Assembly (NCBI GenBank): GCA_037074705.1
Contig: JAYJMR010000014.1
Coordinates: forward strand, 310,001-374,000
Source of the DNA: Zhengitettix transpicula
Taxonomy: Eukaryota; Arthropoda; Insecta; Orthoptera; Tetrigidae
DNA length: 64,000 bases
Direction of reading: 5' to 3'
Position numbers and translations under genes: made by a program. Shown one piece after another: positions 44,275-53,621 of the stretch. Positions within the stretch are counted from its first letter, which is position 1. Every line of letters starts with the position of its first letter. Under the pieces are notes generated by a model, which was not told the origin of the DNA, did not search any database, and was given only the letters and a program-made list of their open reading frames with translations.

Positions 44275-46203
44275 TTACGCAGTGGGCTGAATGAAGATAT
44301 CATCGAACTTTACCTCCTTGAGCTTTTCACCTGGCTCAAAACCTTCAATTTCAAAATCCTGTACTGCTTCTCTCATAAATTCAGTTTCGTGTGTTCTGCT
44401 TGACAATAGCTCTGTGGTTTCCATAATATTAAAACCTCTTGTCACTGGACTTTTCCAATTAGTGGTAATCTCCGTCCAGTGGTCGATGTTTTTATTTAGG
44501 GTAACTTTTGCTGGGACTGGATCAAAAGCTTGATACGGATTAATTTTAGCCTCACTGGTCTGTAAAAGCTGCTCCAATACCGGCTCAAGTTCATACGGCA
44601 AAAGATATCTTTCTCTACCTTTTTCAATATCTGCAACTTCTACATCTATTGGCAGAACTAGCTCTCTATTTACTATTGCTGCAGACTGCGAAATTCCTTG
44701 ATCGCGCATATCATCATCAAAGAATGAATCAACAAATACTCCTTTTTTGGTGGTAGGTTCTCTTGAATTTGCATCATTACGTAGACGCTCCTGTGCAACA
44801 AGTGCATAAAGATCATTTATTCCTTTTTTCATTGCTTCAAGCTCATTCATCGGTACAGCATGAATAGCATTATTCACTATTTTTACCCCTTCGCCTTTTT
44901 TCCACGTCTGATGAATGTAGCAGAGCAAAAGTTGTCCGCTAGGTGCTTTAGGCATTGATGGTCGCCAAGGGTGAGCTATACCTTTTATTCTCCTTACTAC
45001 TCCTTTGCTATCGATAGTAATTAAATCAAAGCGTGGCATCTTCCAGGTGTAATCAATCAGAACCAAGCTATTATCAACTGCTCCTTTTACTTTGCATCCC
45101 TCTTCACTTATATCTTCAGGGCTTACATGAGTACGACAGCGGTAAGTTATTTGATAACTACTTCCAGGAGCTGGTTCTTTACCTGGTAATGACCAATCAA
45201 CGTTTCCTGCGTTTAATTTGTAATCTATACTATTTTCATAAATAACATTGCCTTGTTTAACTTGAATAATCTCAAGTACTGCAGAGTCAGGTATCGGATC
45301 AATAGCTCCAGAGTATGAACCATGAGTAACAGTAATGGTTTTCTGAACAGTTATATCTACTTTTTTAATTTCACTTATTGGAAAATCATTAACCTTCAGT
45401 TCCATTACCCTTTGGCTATTTGGCTGAAAAGTATGTGGTTCTGACTCAACTGCTTTTATGTCCGGATCTTGATCAAAAGAAACTCGAATACTGTGAGGAA
45501 GTTCAATCTCATAGCCATCAACATGAGCTTTGCCCTCATTAATCACAAATATTTTTTTTCCTCCTTCTCCCTCTTCCTTTTGCAGGAACATTACTTCAAG
45601 ACCATTTACGACATAGGAACCATTGGCTTCTTTGTCATAACGAGCAAGAGCAGTAGTTACTATATTTGCTTGTGGTGGCGGTGAATGTTCTATTAATACT
45701 CCATTTTCAATGTTATAAATTGGATAAAATTCTCCTTCAGAAAAACGTGGAGAAAGACCTTCTGCTTGATAACCCCAAATGGTGGAAACTTTAAGCCTTG
45801 CAGCTCCTACTTCCTGATAGTTTCTTGTACCAACAGCAGGATCACGAAGATTTTCGTCCTCAAGTTCTGTAATGGTAGATTCTAGATAATAAACACCTAT
45901 GCGAACTATAGTACTCAGTGGAATAATAAATTCTTCTTTTTCGACTTTTCTAACTGCTCCACAAAGATAGATTTTTCCTGATTCAAGCGTAACTTTACCA
46001 GTTTCTCTATCTATAATACAATTGCTTCCTGTTATAACATCACCATCACGAAATATTGCATCGCCTATGCCTTTAAGCTTAGAGAGAGCATACTCCTGAG
46101 TTTCGTTTAATTCTGCAGATTGCAAACCTCTTCCTGCTAGAAACAAGCTTTTCTCATATTCTTTGTCAGGATTAAAGCGGTTATAATAGGCGTTTAAAGT
46201 CAT
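44275..46203 (-). CDS. DUF4815-type tail structural protein
   Basis: 642 residues starting MTLNAYYNRFNPDKEYEKSLFLAGRGLQSAELNETQEYALSKLKGIGDAIFRDGDVITGSNCIID, the typical DUF4815 N-terminus of myophage tail proteins. Beta-sandwich-like middle, and a C-terminus rich in charged loops. Second gene of the tail operon. Probably part of the adsorption apparatus or baseplate periphery. Confidence 0.75.
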   Translation of the reverse strand: MTLNAYYNRFNPDKEYEKSLFLAGRGLQSAELNETQEYALSKLKGIGDAIFRDGDVITGSNCIIDRETGKVTLESGKIYLCGAVRKVEKEEFIIPLSTIVRIGVYYLESTITELEDENLRDPAVGTRNYQEVGAARLKVSTIWGYQAEGLSPRFSEGEFYPIYNIENGVLIEHSPPPQANIVTTALARYDKEANGSYVVNGLEVMFLQKEEGEGGKKIFVINEGKAHVDGYEIELPHSIRVSFDQDPDIKAVESEPHTFQPNSQRVMELKVNDFPISEIKKVDITVQKTITVTHGSYSGAIDPIPDSAVLEIIQVKQGNVIYENSIDYKLNAGNVDWSLPGKEPAPGSSYQITYRCRTHVSPEDISEEGCKVKGAVDNSLVLIDYTWKMPRFDLITIDSKGVVRRIKGIAHPWRPSMPKAPSGQLLLCYIHQTWKKGEGVKIVNNAIHAVPMNELEAMKKGINDLYALVAQERLRNDANSREPTTKKGVFVDSFFDDDMRDQGISQSAAIVNRELVLPIDVEVADIEKGRERYLLPYELEPVLEQLLQTSEAKINPYQAFDPVPAKVTLNKNIDHWTEITTNWKSPVTRGFNIMETTELLSSRTHETEFMREAVQDFEIEGFEPGEKLKEVKFDDIFIQPTA

Positions 46204-46219
46204 TTTATGCTAGAAAAAT

Positions 46220-46903
46220 TCAAAAAGTTACAACAAATGAAAAAGTTTCCCGAGTTGCTGCAGTTCTGATAAGTGGTACTGTATGTTCTAAAACTAACAA
46301 AATTCCGGGATTTTCCACGTCTTTTGGTTCAAAATATCTCTGTCCTATAGGTAACCCTTCTTTTACTTTAGTACCAACCATAACCCCAAGTTCCCTGATA
46401 ACTTGATTTGCAGCGTCGTTAAAATCGAAAGTAAATTTGAGATAGAGATTATTAGTTGGTACATTAGAGGGTTTAAACCTACCTGTAGGAGTTATAAGCT
46501 TTCCATTCTCATCACCTATGCAGAATAGTACTTCATCTGCAGTACGTCTGCCAAGCTCATTGAGCAGTTTTTCAGAAGTTATCAGCTCTGGTGGTGTGCT
46601 TTCACTATATTCTACAGTAACTGCACTATTTGCCGTGATAGAGCTATTTTCCGTAAGTTTTATTACACCAGTACTGCTATCAACTATATAATCTATACTT
46701 GGCTGATAAGTTGTTTGTCCTGTAAAAACCCTTACATCTTTAATAGTGTGGTGATCTAGAGCTATTTCACCCTCAACAAAAACTTTTTCGACCTGATGGC
46801 TACTTCCAGAGCTTGAATCACCACTTCCCCAAGCAAGATGTAGAGATTGCTCTTTTATGCTGGCTGCTATTGCTGCTCTACCTGATTGTGTAAGAATTGA
46901 CAT
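46220..46903 (-). CDS. Tail operon first gene, phage tail-collar/fibre-like protein
   Basis: 227 residues (MSILTQSGRAAIAASIKEQSLHLAWGSGDSSSGSSHQVEKV…). It contains a beta-rich piece and RELGVMVGTKVKEGLPIGQRYFEPKDVENPGILLVLEHTVP near the end, a pattern seen in N-terminal parts of phage tail fibres (P2 gpH side). It is the first gene of the large minus operon, with the conserved promoter-like motif ending 17 bp before its ATG. Confidence 0.6.
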   Translation of the reverse strand: MSILTQSGRAAIAASIKEQSLHLAWGSGDSSSGSSHQVEKVFVEGEIALDHHTIKDVRVFTGQTTYQPSIDYIVDSSTGVIKLTENSSITANSAVTVEYSESTPPELITSEKLLNELGRRTADEVLFCIGDENGKLITPTGRFKPSNVPTNNLYLKFTFDFNDAANQVIRELGVMVGTKVKEGLPIGQRYFEPKDVENPGILLVLEHTVPLIRTAATRETFSFVVTF

Positions 46904-46920
46904 TTGAAAGTTTGACCCCT

Positions 46921-46957
46921 ATATTATATATGTACGATGACTTCAAAATTCGTCCGC
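46921..46957 (-). promoter_or_regulatory. Conserved phage promoter motif, tail operon
   Basis: Minus strand: GGACGAATT, TTGAA, GTCATCGTACATATATA, followed by ATATAGGGG and the ATG at 46903. It shares its conserved blocks with 52466-52499 and 53548-53578. TATAAT occurs inside the AT part. Confidence 0.7.
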
Positions 46958-46993
46958 AAAAATCAAAATATTTTTTTATATCAGAAAAATTTT

Positions 46994-49042
46994 TTAGGAG
47001 AATAGCTCAGCTCCACAGCTAAATTTTCCAACACCACGAGCAAATGGTCCGCTAGGAATGTCAAGCCATTTATCTTCTTTTGAACCAGTAGCCATTCCCT
47101 TAACCAGCTTCCGTGCTTGTAACAGCTCTTGAACTATACGCTCCATTCTATCTCTTCCTATACTGTGAAACTCCTCAGGTAGTCTATGCCGCTGTTTATA
47201 CACTCCTGTACTTCCTGTATGGGTAAATGGATGTCCAGAAATTGCTGCTCGTGTAATTGCAGTTATAAGATGCTGCTTTGAATCTTTTTCGTTCATATTT
47301 TTTATTCTTAATCTTTCAGTTATGTCCTCTAGCAATCCTGTTTCTTCATTTCTTAAATAGGTGCGTAAAGTGCGATCAGCCAAACCGTTTGCTTTAACAA
47401 TTGCTCCATAAAATAATGCGTTCTGTCTTACAGATTCTCCTATTGATTTAAAAATTGTCGGTTTAGCTGCATCTTCCACAGACCAAAAAGCATATGAACA
47501 TCTAACACCATTAACAAGAGCAGATGTACCTCTAATGGCATCACGTGCTTGCTCAACAGTCGATATAGGTTTTTCACTTTTTGGCTTTCTCATATGATGC
47601 GCAGTAATTATTGATGCTCCAGTGCTGCCTGCTAAATCAGATAATAAAGACATCAAATAATCGCCTACGGCTGGGTCAGTATTTAAATCAGCATGCACGA
47701 ATGATGCAAGTGGATCAAATACGATTAATTTTAAGTCTTTTATTTTATTAAGTTGTTTTGTTATCGATTCAAATTCAGGAGAAGTCTCTATAACTTTACC
47801 TGAAACACTCTTTATGATTGTAAGTGATCCACTAACATTTGGTAATGGTACAATAAAGAGCCTATCCTTATATTTTAATCTCTCGCATTGTGAGTCAAGA
47901 CGCTCTAAACGACGATGTATTTCACTCATATCATCTTCTGCTGAGAAAATTACCACAGATCCATGTTCAGTAACTAAAGGACCAAAACCACATGGCTGAT
48001 CTTTTCTACTCACAACTTTCAGTGCTAAATCAAGCAGAAGCATACCTTTACCAGTATCTCCCATTGCAGCTAGAATAGATGTTACTCCTAAAGGAAATAA
48101 CCCTTCAACAAGAAACTTTTGCTCTGGTACTGGACCTATAAAACGTTCTACGCTCCATTCTTGAATATTAAGCAATTGCTTAACAATTACTTTTCTCGAG
48201 TTACTTTCAATGAATTCAGAAATATCTATATTTGCTTGTACGCTATCTGCTGCATCCCATCCCTTTGGTTTATTCTCCGGTATTTCAAGAAGAGTAAGTG
48301 ATAAAACACCAAGAAAAGTAAGCTTTTTCACAACTTTCTCAGCATATTGTTTGCCTGGTTCATCATTGTCTGGCCAAATAATAACATGCTTACCCTTAAG
48401 TGGTGACCAGTCTGTTTTTTCTATTGGTGCGTTTGCTCCTAACATTGCAGTTGTGGCAGTCATACCTTGCTCTATCAGAGCATCTGCACATTTTTCACCT
48501 TCAACTAAAATCACCTTATCAGATTTCATAATACCTGAAATATTATATAAAGGCCTGATCTGTGGTGGAGTAAAACTAGACCTTTTTACATCAAAAGGAA
48601 GATATCTTTTTCCTGAATCAGTGTTATAACGATAAACTGTAGCAATCACTTGATCACTTTCATCATAATAGTTCCATGATGCCGTTGGTTGACCTAGAGT
48701 GTTATTTTTTTCCGAATAACCAATCCACTTAGCAATATCTTCTATCGTGTCAGTAAATTGATTTTTTCCAGTAACAGCAGCCCAAAGATCAAAAATATCT
48801 CCTCCTTCTCCGGTAGAAAAATCGTGCCATAATCCTGCTTTACTGCCAGTTAACTCCACTATCATACTTTTCCCTTTACTGCCTTGTAGATCACCTACAT
48901 AGAACTTATCACCACAAAAAATTCCTCTTGGCAGTAAATAAGAAAGACATGACCTTATATTTGATAGGAGTTGAGTTCTTAACTGTTCTTTCTTCCCTAA
49001 TAATTTATAATGTCCATTTCTTTGTGAACAATAAATATCCAT
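46994..49042 (-). CDS. Phage primase-helicase: TOPRIM plus RepA-type ATPase
   Basis: 682 residues. A zinc-less primase-like N-terminus (GKSMIVELTGSKAGLWHDFSTGEGGDIFDLW) leads to a TOPRIM domain around 180-235 (VILVEGEKCADALIEQG, then VIIWPDNDEPGKQY). After about 320 comes a RepA/AAA_25 ATPase with Walker A in the GDTGKGM form (no Ser/Thr after GKG), Walker B LIVFDPLASF and the sensor TAHHMRKPK. Such fused proteins start and drive phage or plasmid replication. Last gene of the replication cluster; it starts 17 bp after the end of the AAA_25 gene. Confidence 0.85.
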   Translation of the reverse strand: MDIYCSQRNGHYKLLGKKEQLRTQLLSNIRSCLSYLLPRGIFCGDKFYVGDLQGSKGKSMIVELTGSKAGLWHDFSTGEGGDIFDLWAAVTGKNQFTDTIEDIAKWIGYSEKNNTLGQPTASWNYYDESDQVIATVYRYNTDSGKRYLPFDVKRSSFTPPQIRPLYNISGIMKSDKVILVEGEKCADALIEQGMTATTAMLGANAPIEKTDWSPLKGKHVIIWPDNDEPGKQYAEKVVKKLTFLGVLSLTLLEIPENKPKGWDAADSVQANIDISEFIESNSRKVIVKQLLNIQEWSVERFIGPVPEQKFLVEGLFPLGVTSILAAMGDTGKGMLLLDLALKVVSRKDQPCGFGPLVTEHGSVVIFSAEDDMSEIHRRLERLDSQCERLKYKDRLFIVPLPNVSGSLTIIKSVSGKVIETSPEFESITKQLNKIKDLKLIVFDPLASFVHADLNTDPAVGDYLMSLLSDLAGSTGASIITAHHMRKPKSEKPISTVEQARDAIRGTSALVNGVRCSYAFWSVEDAAKPTIFKSIGESVRQNALFYGAIVKANGLADRTLRTYLRNEETGLLEDITERLRIKNMNEKDSKQHLITAITRAAISGHPFTHTGSTGVYKQRHRLPEEFHSIGRDRMERIVQELLQARKLVKGMATGSKEDKWLDIPSGPFARGVGKFSCGAELFS

Positions 49043-49059
49043 ACCTACCTGAAGAATTT

Positions 49060-50310
49060 TTATGTTCTAGCTATAACGTTAGCAGATTTCCAACATCCAT
49101 TAATCTTGTTGATGAATTTTGTTGGTATAGATCTACCGTTTCTAAGTTCATATACTACTTGCAAAATATTTGTACGTTTATTGGGTTGAAATATTACTAT
49201 TCCAGATGTATAAAAACTTCTTAAAGCGTTAGCACCAACGAGAGCTTGAAATGGATTCTTTTCCAATGTAGAGGTAGATACTTTTTTGGTGTGATTTGTA
49301 ATGATTATTCCAGCCATAGGGTTAATCTTGGAACGTAGTTTTTCTATTGCATGCTGCAGACCATAGTTAACGGAATTATAAGGAGAATCAATCACAACTA
49401 AATCAAACTTTTCCTCTACCATATTTTTTATTTTTTCTATACCTTCTTCATTTAAGGTCAAATTCATCTTGTTCGTCACAACTAAGTTTTCTGTTGCTAA
49501 ATGAGGAAGTTTGTTGAGTTGTTGTATACGTTCTCTAATATAATCATATTCCATTTCATTTTGTAGATAGAATATTTTTAGCGGTCTTGTAGGTTTCATG
49601 CCAAGAAATGATCTTCCTGCTGCCAGATGTACTAATAGAGAAAGAAGAAAATGACTTTTGCCAATCTTTGGAGTACCACCTATGACTAAAAGACCACCTG
49701 GTGTCAAAATTCTTGGGCCTATTATATCTTGTGGCATTGGTGACTTGTCATTTAAGTAATGGTTTACAGAAAATGCTTTTTCCGAGTTTTGTTTTTCTTG
49801 CAGTATGGAACTTCTTTCATCTTTACCGTTCAACCATATTTCAGCAGAATCTATATTACCTTTAACTAAAGTCCAAAGATCTACTATATTTCCTTTCTTT
49901 TCTTCGATCAGGTTGTACCAATTTCCTGCATTTTCTCCTTCCATTTCAACTATTATCTTATTTCCATTTCTACTTCCAATATAGAATTTATCTTGGTAAG
50001 ATTTGCCTTCAGGTAACAAATAAGATAAACAACCTTTGATATTATTAATTAATAATGATTTTATTTTCAAAGCATTTTTAGATGAAAAATCCATAAAATT
50101 CTCCTTGTTTATTCCAAATTTGTTCAACATATTTTTTAGACGTTTAAAGTCAAGATTAGCCAGCTCACAAACAGTTTCAAAAGATCGTGAGCGAATCCAT
50201 TGACAAGCCTCTTTTTTAAGTTTAGGTTTTTTTCCTGCTGCATCCTGAATAGCTCTAGTAATAACAGCAGCCCACAACTTTCCTTCGTCGTACTTCAAAA
50301 TGGCAACCAA
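49060..50310 (-). CDS. AAA_25/RepA-like ATPase with N-terminal extension
   Basis: 416 residues. An N-terminal part of about 185 residues (partly the same KIIVEMEGENAGNWYN primase-like pattern as in the neighbour) is joined to an AAA_25 core: Walker A GGTPKIGKS, Walker B LVVIDSP, and TNHTKK. The ATPase half is a paralogue of the protein at 50827-51615, though the catalytic region after Walker B is shorter. Its ATG overlaps the gene at 50295 by 16 bp. Confidence 0.8.
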   Translation of the reverse strand: MVAILKYDEGKLWAAVITRAIQDAAGKKPKLKKEACQWIRSRSFETVCELANLDFKRLKNMLNKFGINKENFMDFSSKNALKIKSLLINNIKGCLSYLLPEGKSYQDKFYIGSRNGNKIIVEMEGENAGNWYNLIEEKKGNIVDLWTLVKGNIDSAEIWLNGKDERSSILQEKQNSEKAFSVNHYLNDKSPMPQDIIGPRILTPGGLLVIGGTPKIGKSHFLLSLLVHLAAGRSFLGMKPTRPLKIFYLQNEMEYDYIRERIQQLNKLPHLATENLVVTNKMNLTLNEEGIEKIKNMVEEKFDLVVIDSPYNSVNYGLQHAIEKLRSKINPMAGIIITNHTKKVSTSTLEKNPFQALVGANALRSFYTSGIVIFQPNKRTNILQVVYELRNGRSIPTKFINKINGCWKSANVIART

Positions 50311-50795
50311 TCATCTTGAAAACTTTTTTGTAATTCTGGAGTAATAACTGTAGTAATCCTATTCCTATCTCCGTACGTATTATTAGTTTCAACGCCTACT
50401 TTTGCTGTAAACTCTAAATCGTTGAAATCAGCTATAGAGTTGATTTTTCTAGCAGTAACTGCTTTCTCTGAAGTGTCATTTGCATGAATATTCCTGGATG
50501 ATTCCAAAATACTACGCAGCATAGAACGTCCAGATTCTCCCCAGATGTCTTCTTCACCTTCTGCTTTGCCATTTTTGATACCTATAATCTGAAAAATCTT
50601 GCGTTTTGCATATGGGCCTTCAGTGACGGTAAATTCTGCATTTAAATAGATACTGCCAGTAGTGTAGTTTTTAGTGAACCAATTTTCATAACCTCCAGGC
50701 TTTATTGCCATTTTTACCTTGACTATTGTACCTTTCGGTATTAAACTGCTCTGCAGTTTCGCGTGATTAAAATCAGTTAAAAAGTCTTGTAGCAT
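50295..50795 (-). CDS. Phage replication-cluster protein, possibly ssDNA-binding-like
   Basis: 166 residues (IPKGTIVKVKMAIKPGGYENWFTKNYTTGSIYLNAEFTVTEGPYAKRKIFQIIGI…). A beta-rich start and the helix SGRSMLRSILESSRNI are like the DUF669-type proteins seen next to phage recombination and replication ATPases. It lies between two AAA_25 genes. Its first codons (MLQDFLT) and leader resemble those of the AAA_25 gene at 51615 (MLQNFLT), which suggests a duplicated gene start. Confidence 0.6.
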   Translation of the reverse strand: MLQDFLTDFNHAKLQSSLIPKGTIVKVKMAIKPGGYENWFTKNYTTGSIYLNAEFTVTEGPYAKRKIFQIIGIKNGKAEGEEDIWGESGRSMLRSILESSRNIHANDTSEKAVTARKINSIADFNDLEFTAKVGVETNNTYGDRNRITTVITPELQKSFQDDWLPF

Positions 50796-50826
50796 ACGCT
50801 CTCCTATAAATTAAGTGAAAAATTAG

Positions 50827-51615
50827 CTATTCCATTAGCTGCCAGTGCCCATTTATCTTATCGACAAGTTTGTTTGGCACGCGTTCACCATTACGAAGCT
50901 CAAATACTATCTGGCGTACACTGCTTTCTTCATCGTGAGCAAACATGACCATTCCTGTACTATAAAACCCCCTTAAAGATCCAGCACCACTTAAACCTTG
51001 AAATGGATCTTCTTCGAGCATCTTTTTGGATAGCTTTTTCGTATGATGAGTTAAAATAATACAAGCATCAGGGTTTATAGCGTTACGCAGTTTTTCAAGT
51101 GTTTTCTGCAAGAAAAATAGCATTGCGCTGTTGTCATTTTCATTTCCATATTCACTGCTGAAGATGTTACGTAATGGATCTATGGCCAAAACATCAGGTT
51201 TAAAGCGTTCATTCACAATTTCCTTGATTTCACTTATTTCATCATGATTAAATGATAAGTGCACTTTTGGCGTAATGATTAAGTTGTTAGCAGCTACATT
51301 CAAAAGTTCATTATCAAGTTGTTGCAAACGTTCTTTCATATATTCATATTCAATTTCAGTTTGCATGTAGAAGATTTTCAAAGGTCTATTTGGTGTCATA
51401 CCGAGAAATGATCTACCAGCAGCCATGTAAACAAGCCAAGAGATCAAAAAGTCGCTTTTGCCAATCTTAGGAGGGCCACCAAATACTAACAAACCTCTTT
51501 TAGTTAGAATTCTTGGTGAGATTATATCTTCTGGTATTGGCGATCGATCGTCCAAGTATTCTTTCACACTGAAAAAAGGAATTTTTTGACCAATAGTTAA
51601 AAAGTTTTGTAGCAT
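50827..51615 (-). CDS. AAA_25/RepA-like ATPase
   Basis: 262 residues, a bare RecA-fold ATPase: Walker A FGGPPKIGKSD, then PLKIFYMQTEIEYEYMKERLQQL, Walker B VLAIDPLRNIF, and LTHHTKK. Closest relative in the window is the C-terminal half of 49060-50310. Ribosome site AGGAGG is 5-8 bp before the ATG. Expected to form a hexameric helicase or loader in phage replication. Confidence 0.85.
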   Translation of the reverse strand: MLQNFLTIGQKIPFFSVKEYLDDRSPIPEDIISPRILTKRGLLVFGGPPKIGKSDFLISWLVYMAAGRSFLGMTPNRPLKIFYMQTEIEYEYMKERLQQLDNELLNVAANNLIITPKVHLSFNHDEISEIKEIVNERFKPDVLAIDPLRNIFSSEYGNENDNSAMLFFLQKTLEKLRNAINPDACIILTHHTKKLSKKMLEEDPFQGLSGAGSLRGFYSTGMVMFAHDEESSVRQIVFELRNGERVPNKLVDKINGHWQLME

Positions 51616-51626
51616 ATAATAACCTC

Positions 51627-52448
51627 CTATATGTTGGGCTTGACAGGTTGAATTGCAAAAGCTTTAGTTTTAATTTTTGTAAGAAGTTTTCCTAGATGCG
51701 GTTCTTCAACCATATTAAGGCAACCACTTCGATCTTTAGCAGGATATCCCCAAGAATTAATCGTCTGACAGACAAATGAACGAACCTCTGTACCATCATC
51801 TTTCTTGATTCCAACCATACTGATTACCTCGTCAACTATCCCAGGAATTTCACTTGCGGTTTTAGCACCTTCACATTGAGGTAGCCAAGTCGAGCGATTG
51901 AAATCATCAAGGTATTGCCCAAGAGTTCCAACTATAATGATGTCTTTATTTGGAATATGTTGAAACTGATTGAGCCAAGCCATCATTTCTTGAGCAAGTA
52001 ACCCGTAAGCAGCTCTCATATCTTGTTTTCCTGATCTTTCAGAAAAAGCTTCAGGTTGCATTTTTGACCATAAAAGACATAAACGCGAGGCTACTGTAAT
52101 ACTATCGATAAAAACACATCGATACTTGAGAAACTCCGAAGCAAGCTCTTTGTATTTACTGGATACATGCTCATAGTGTCTTTGGCTATATGCTGAGTCA
52201 GATTTTAACGCAGGATTAGGACCACCTATGAGACATGCAATATCTCTTGCCTCATTCCAAGTACGAATACTTACAGAATCCCCTTGCCAATCTTGAACAG
52301 CAAGTAAACCTGCCTCAAAATCAAGACAAAGTGTTGGTTCATTTATGGTCTTTAAGAGACTAGTTTTACCTATACCATAAGGACCAAAGATGACCATTTT
52401 TATACCTGTTTGAACTTTTAGCCGTTCACTGCTGTTCATTATTTTCAT
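51627..52448 (-). CDS. AAA_24-family ATPase
   Basis: 273 residues. Walker A VIFGPYGIGKTSLLK, then TLCLDFEAGLLAVQDW, Walker B CVFIDSITVASRL and IIIVGTLGQYLDDF. This is the AAA_24 (Sak4-like/RecA-fold) family of phage ssDNA annealing or recombination ATPases. First gene of the replication operon, with the conserved promoter motif just upstream. Confidence 0.85.
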   Translation of the reverse strand: MKIMNSSERLKVQTGIKMVIFGPYGIGKTSLLKTINEPTLCLDFEAGLLAVQDWQGDSVSIRTWNEARDIACLIGGPNPALKSDSAYSQRHYEHVSSKYKELASEFLKYRCVFIDSITVASRLCLLWSKMQPEAFSERSGKQDMRAAYGLLAQEMMAWLNQFQHIPNKDIIIVGTLGQYLDDFNRSTWLPQCEGAKTASEIPGIVDEVISMVGIKKDDGTEVRSFVCQTINSWGYPAKDRSGCLNMVEEPHLGKLLTKIKTKAFAIQPVKPNI

Positions 52449-52465
52449 TTTTCTCCCAGTACCTA

Positions 52466-52499
52466 AATATATATGTACGATGACCTAGGCAATTCGTCC
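52466..52499 (-). promoter_or_regulatory. Conserved phage promoter motif, replication operon
   Basis: Minus strand: GGACGAATT, GCCTAG, GTCATCGTACATATATA, followed by TTTAGGTACTGGGAG and ATG 52448. Spacing between the two blocks is 6 instead of 5. Confidence 0.7.
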
Positions 52500-52542
52500 G
52501 CAATTTGCAAAAAAAAAATTTTGAGCAAATATAATCGAGAGC

Positions 52543-53037
52543 TTATAACTTCTCTAAAACTGAGAATTTATCGCGTATGCGTTCTAGTGTGCGATAGATA
52601 GTTGTCTTTGGTATTTTGGTTATTACAGAAACTTCAGTAATAGTAAATACCTTAAGTAATTGACATAAATTACTATCTTTTTCAGACAAAGTTGAAATTA
52701 TATTATTTATATCAGTGCGAATTATCGCTTCGATTTCCGAGTTCCTATGATCTGGAATATCGTCGTTTATATCATCAAAAGTTATATTACGTTTTAGACA
52801 CAACTGATTGCGTAACATATTGCGAGCACAATAATTAGCTAATCTAGCAACGAAAGTACTAAAACTACTTCTTTTCTCATCGTGCTGGTTAAGATATTGC
52901 CAAACCTGACAAAAAAGCTCTTGCTCTATATCTTCGAGACTTTCGTTAATAAAACAGCTTTTGGATTTAAGGCGCGAAGCTTGAAATCTCACATGTTTCA
53001 CAATAGTAGAATCGATTCCTTGATAAGAATTCTTCAT
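52543..53037 (-). CDS. Phage-encoded sigma-70-like factor
   Basis: 164 residues. Region 2-like part: SLEDIEQELFCQVWQYLNQHDEKRSSFSTFVARLANYCARNMLR. Region 4-like HTH: LSEKDSNLCQLLKVFTITEVSVITKIPKTTIYRTLERIRDKF. This size fits ECF-like or phage late sigma factors. Ribosome site GGAG before ATG 53037. It lies between two copies of the conserved motif, so it may read those promoters. It could also act as an anti-repressor; no experimental link is known to me. Confidence 0.75.
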   Translation of the reverse strand: MKNSYQGIDSTIVKHVRFQASRLKSKSCFINESLEDIEQELFCQVWQYLNQHDEKRSSFSTFVARLANYCARNMLRNQLCLKRNITFDDINDDIPDHRNSEIEAIIRTDINNIISTLSEKDSNLCQLLKVFTITEVSVITKIPKTTIYRTLERIRDKFSVLEKL

Positions 53038-53546
53038 AAAAACTCCAAAAGTTTCATGAATAGAGATTTTTACCAGGATCTTGTATGACTAATTTATTAT
53101 AAAAAAGTAGCAATAATTTTTTTATCTAGAAGAATAAAATCTTTAAAAATTAAAATAAGATTTAAATGTTTTGATACAACTACTGAAGCTACTTTTTCAT
53201 AGGTAAAAAACTACCAATTTCATACCTAATTTCTGAATTACTAATTAGTATTTCAGAAAGCAGTAATCGTTAAGTTATTGATAATATTGTCTTTTTTATG
53301 TTCTATTCCTAAAAGTCGTTTCTAAAGTTAAGTGGCTAAAATCGGCCAGTGAAGAGGACTTACGGATTACTGAAGTCTTATATATATTATATATATATTT
53401 AAATAAAGGTAAAATATAATATATGATAATATAATAATATAAATATTGGTGTAATATAAGTTATGTAAAATAGCTATTGAGATAAGTAAAAACTTAAATG
53501 GTAGGAAAAGGAATATGAAAATTTTTTTAATTTTTTTTCAAAATTG
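53038..53546. other. Long AT-rich noncoding region, possible phage control or origin region
   Basis: No gene seen in about 500 bp. The part 53375-53460 is almost only A and T, with (TATATA) runs. It lies between the divergent sigma-like gene and the conserved motif of the plus operon, where an origin or regulatory region would be expected. No iterons recognised. Confidence 0.35.
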
Positions 53547-53547
53547 T

Positions 53548-53578
53548 GGACGAATTTGCGAGTCATCGTACATATATA
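53548..53578 (+). promoter_or_regulatory. Conserved phage promoter motif, head operon
   Basis: Plus strand: GGACGAATT, TGCGA, GTCATCGTACATATATA, followed by TTATACAGGG. The RuvC-like gene begins about 40 bp further. Confidence 0.7.
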
Positions 53579-53621
53579 TTATACAGGGCATTGAACTTTA
53601 ATTACACAAAGGAGTTTTTGT

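Noticed and set aside
53375..53460. Replication origin
   Set aside because: Only extreme AT content and location support it; no iterons or DnaA boxes were seen, so it is listed only as a possibility.
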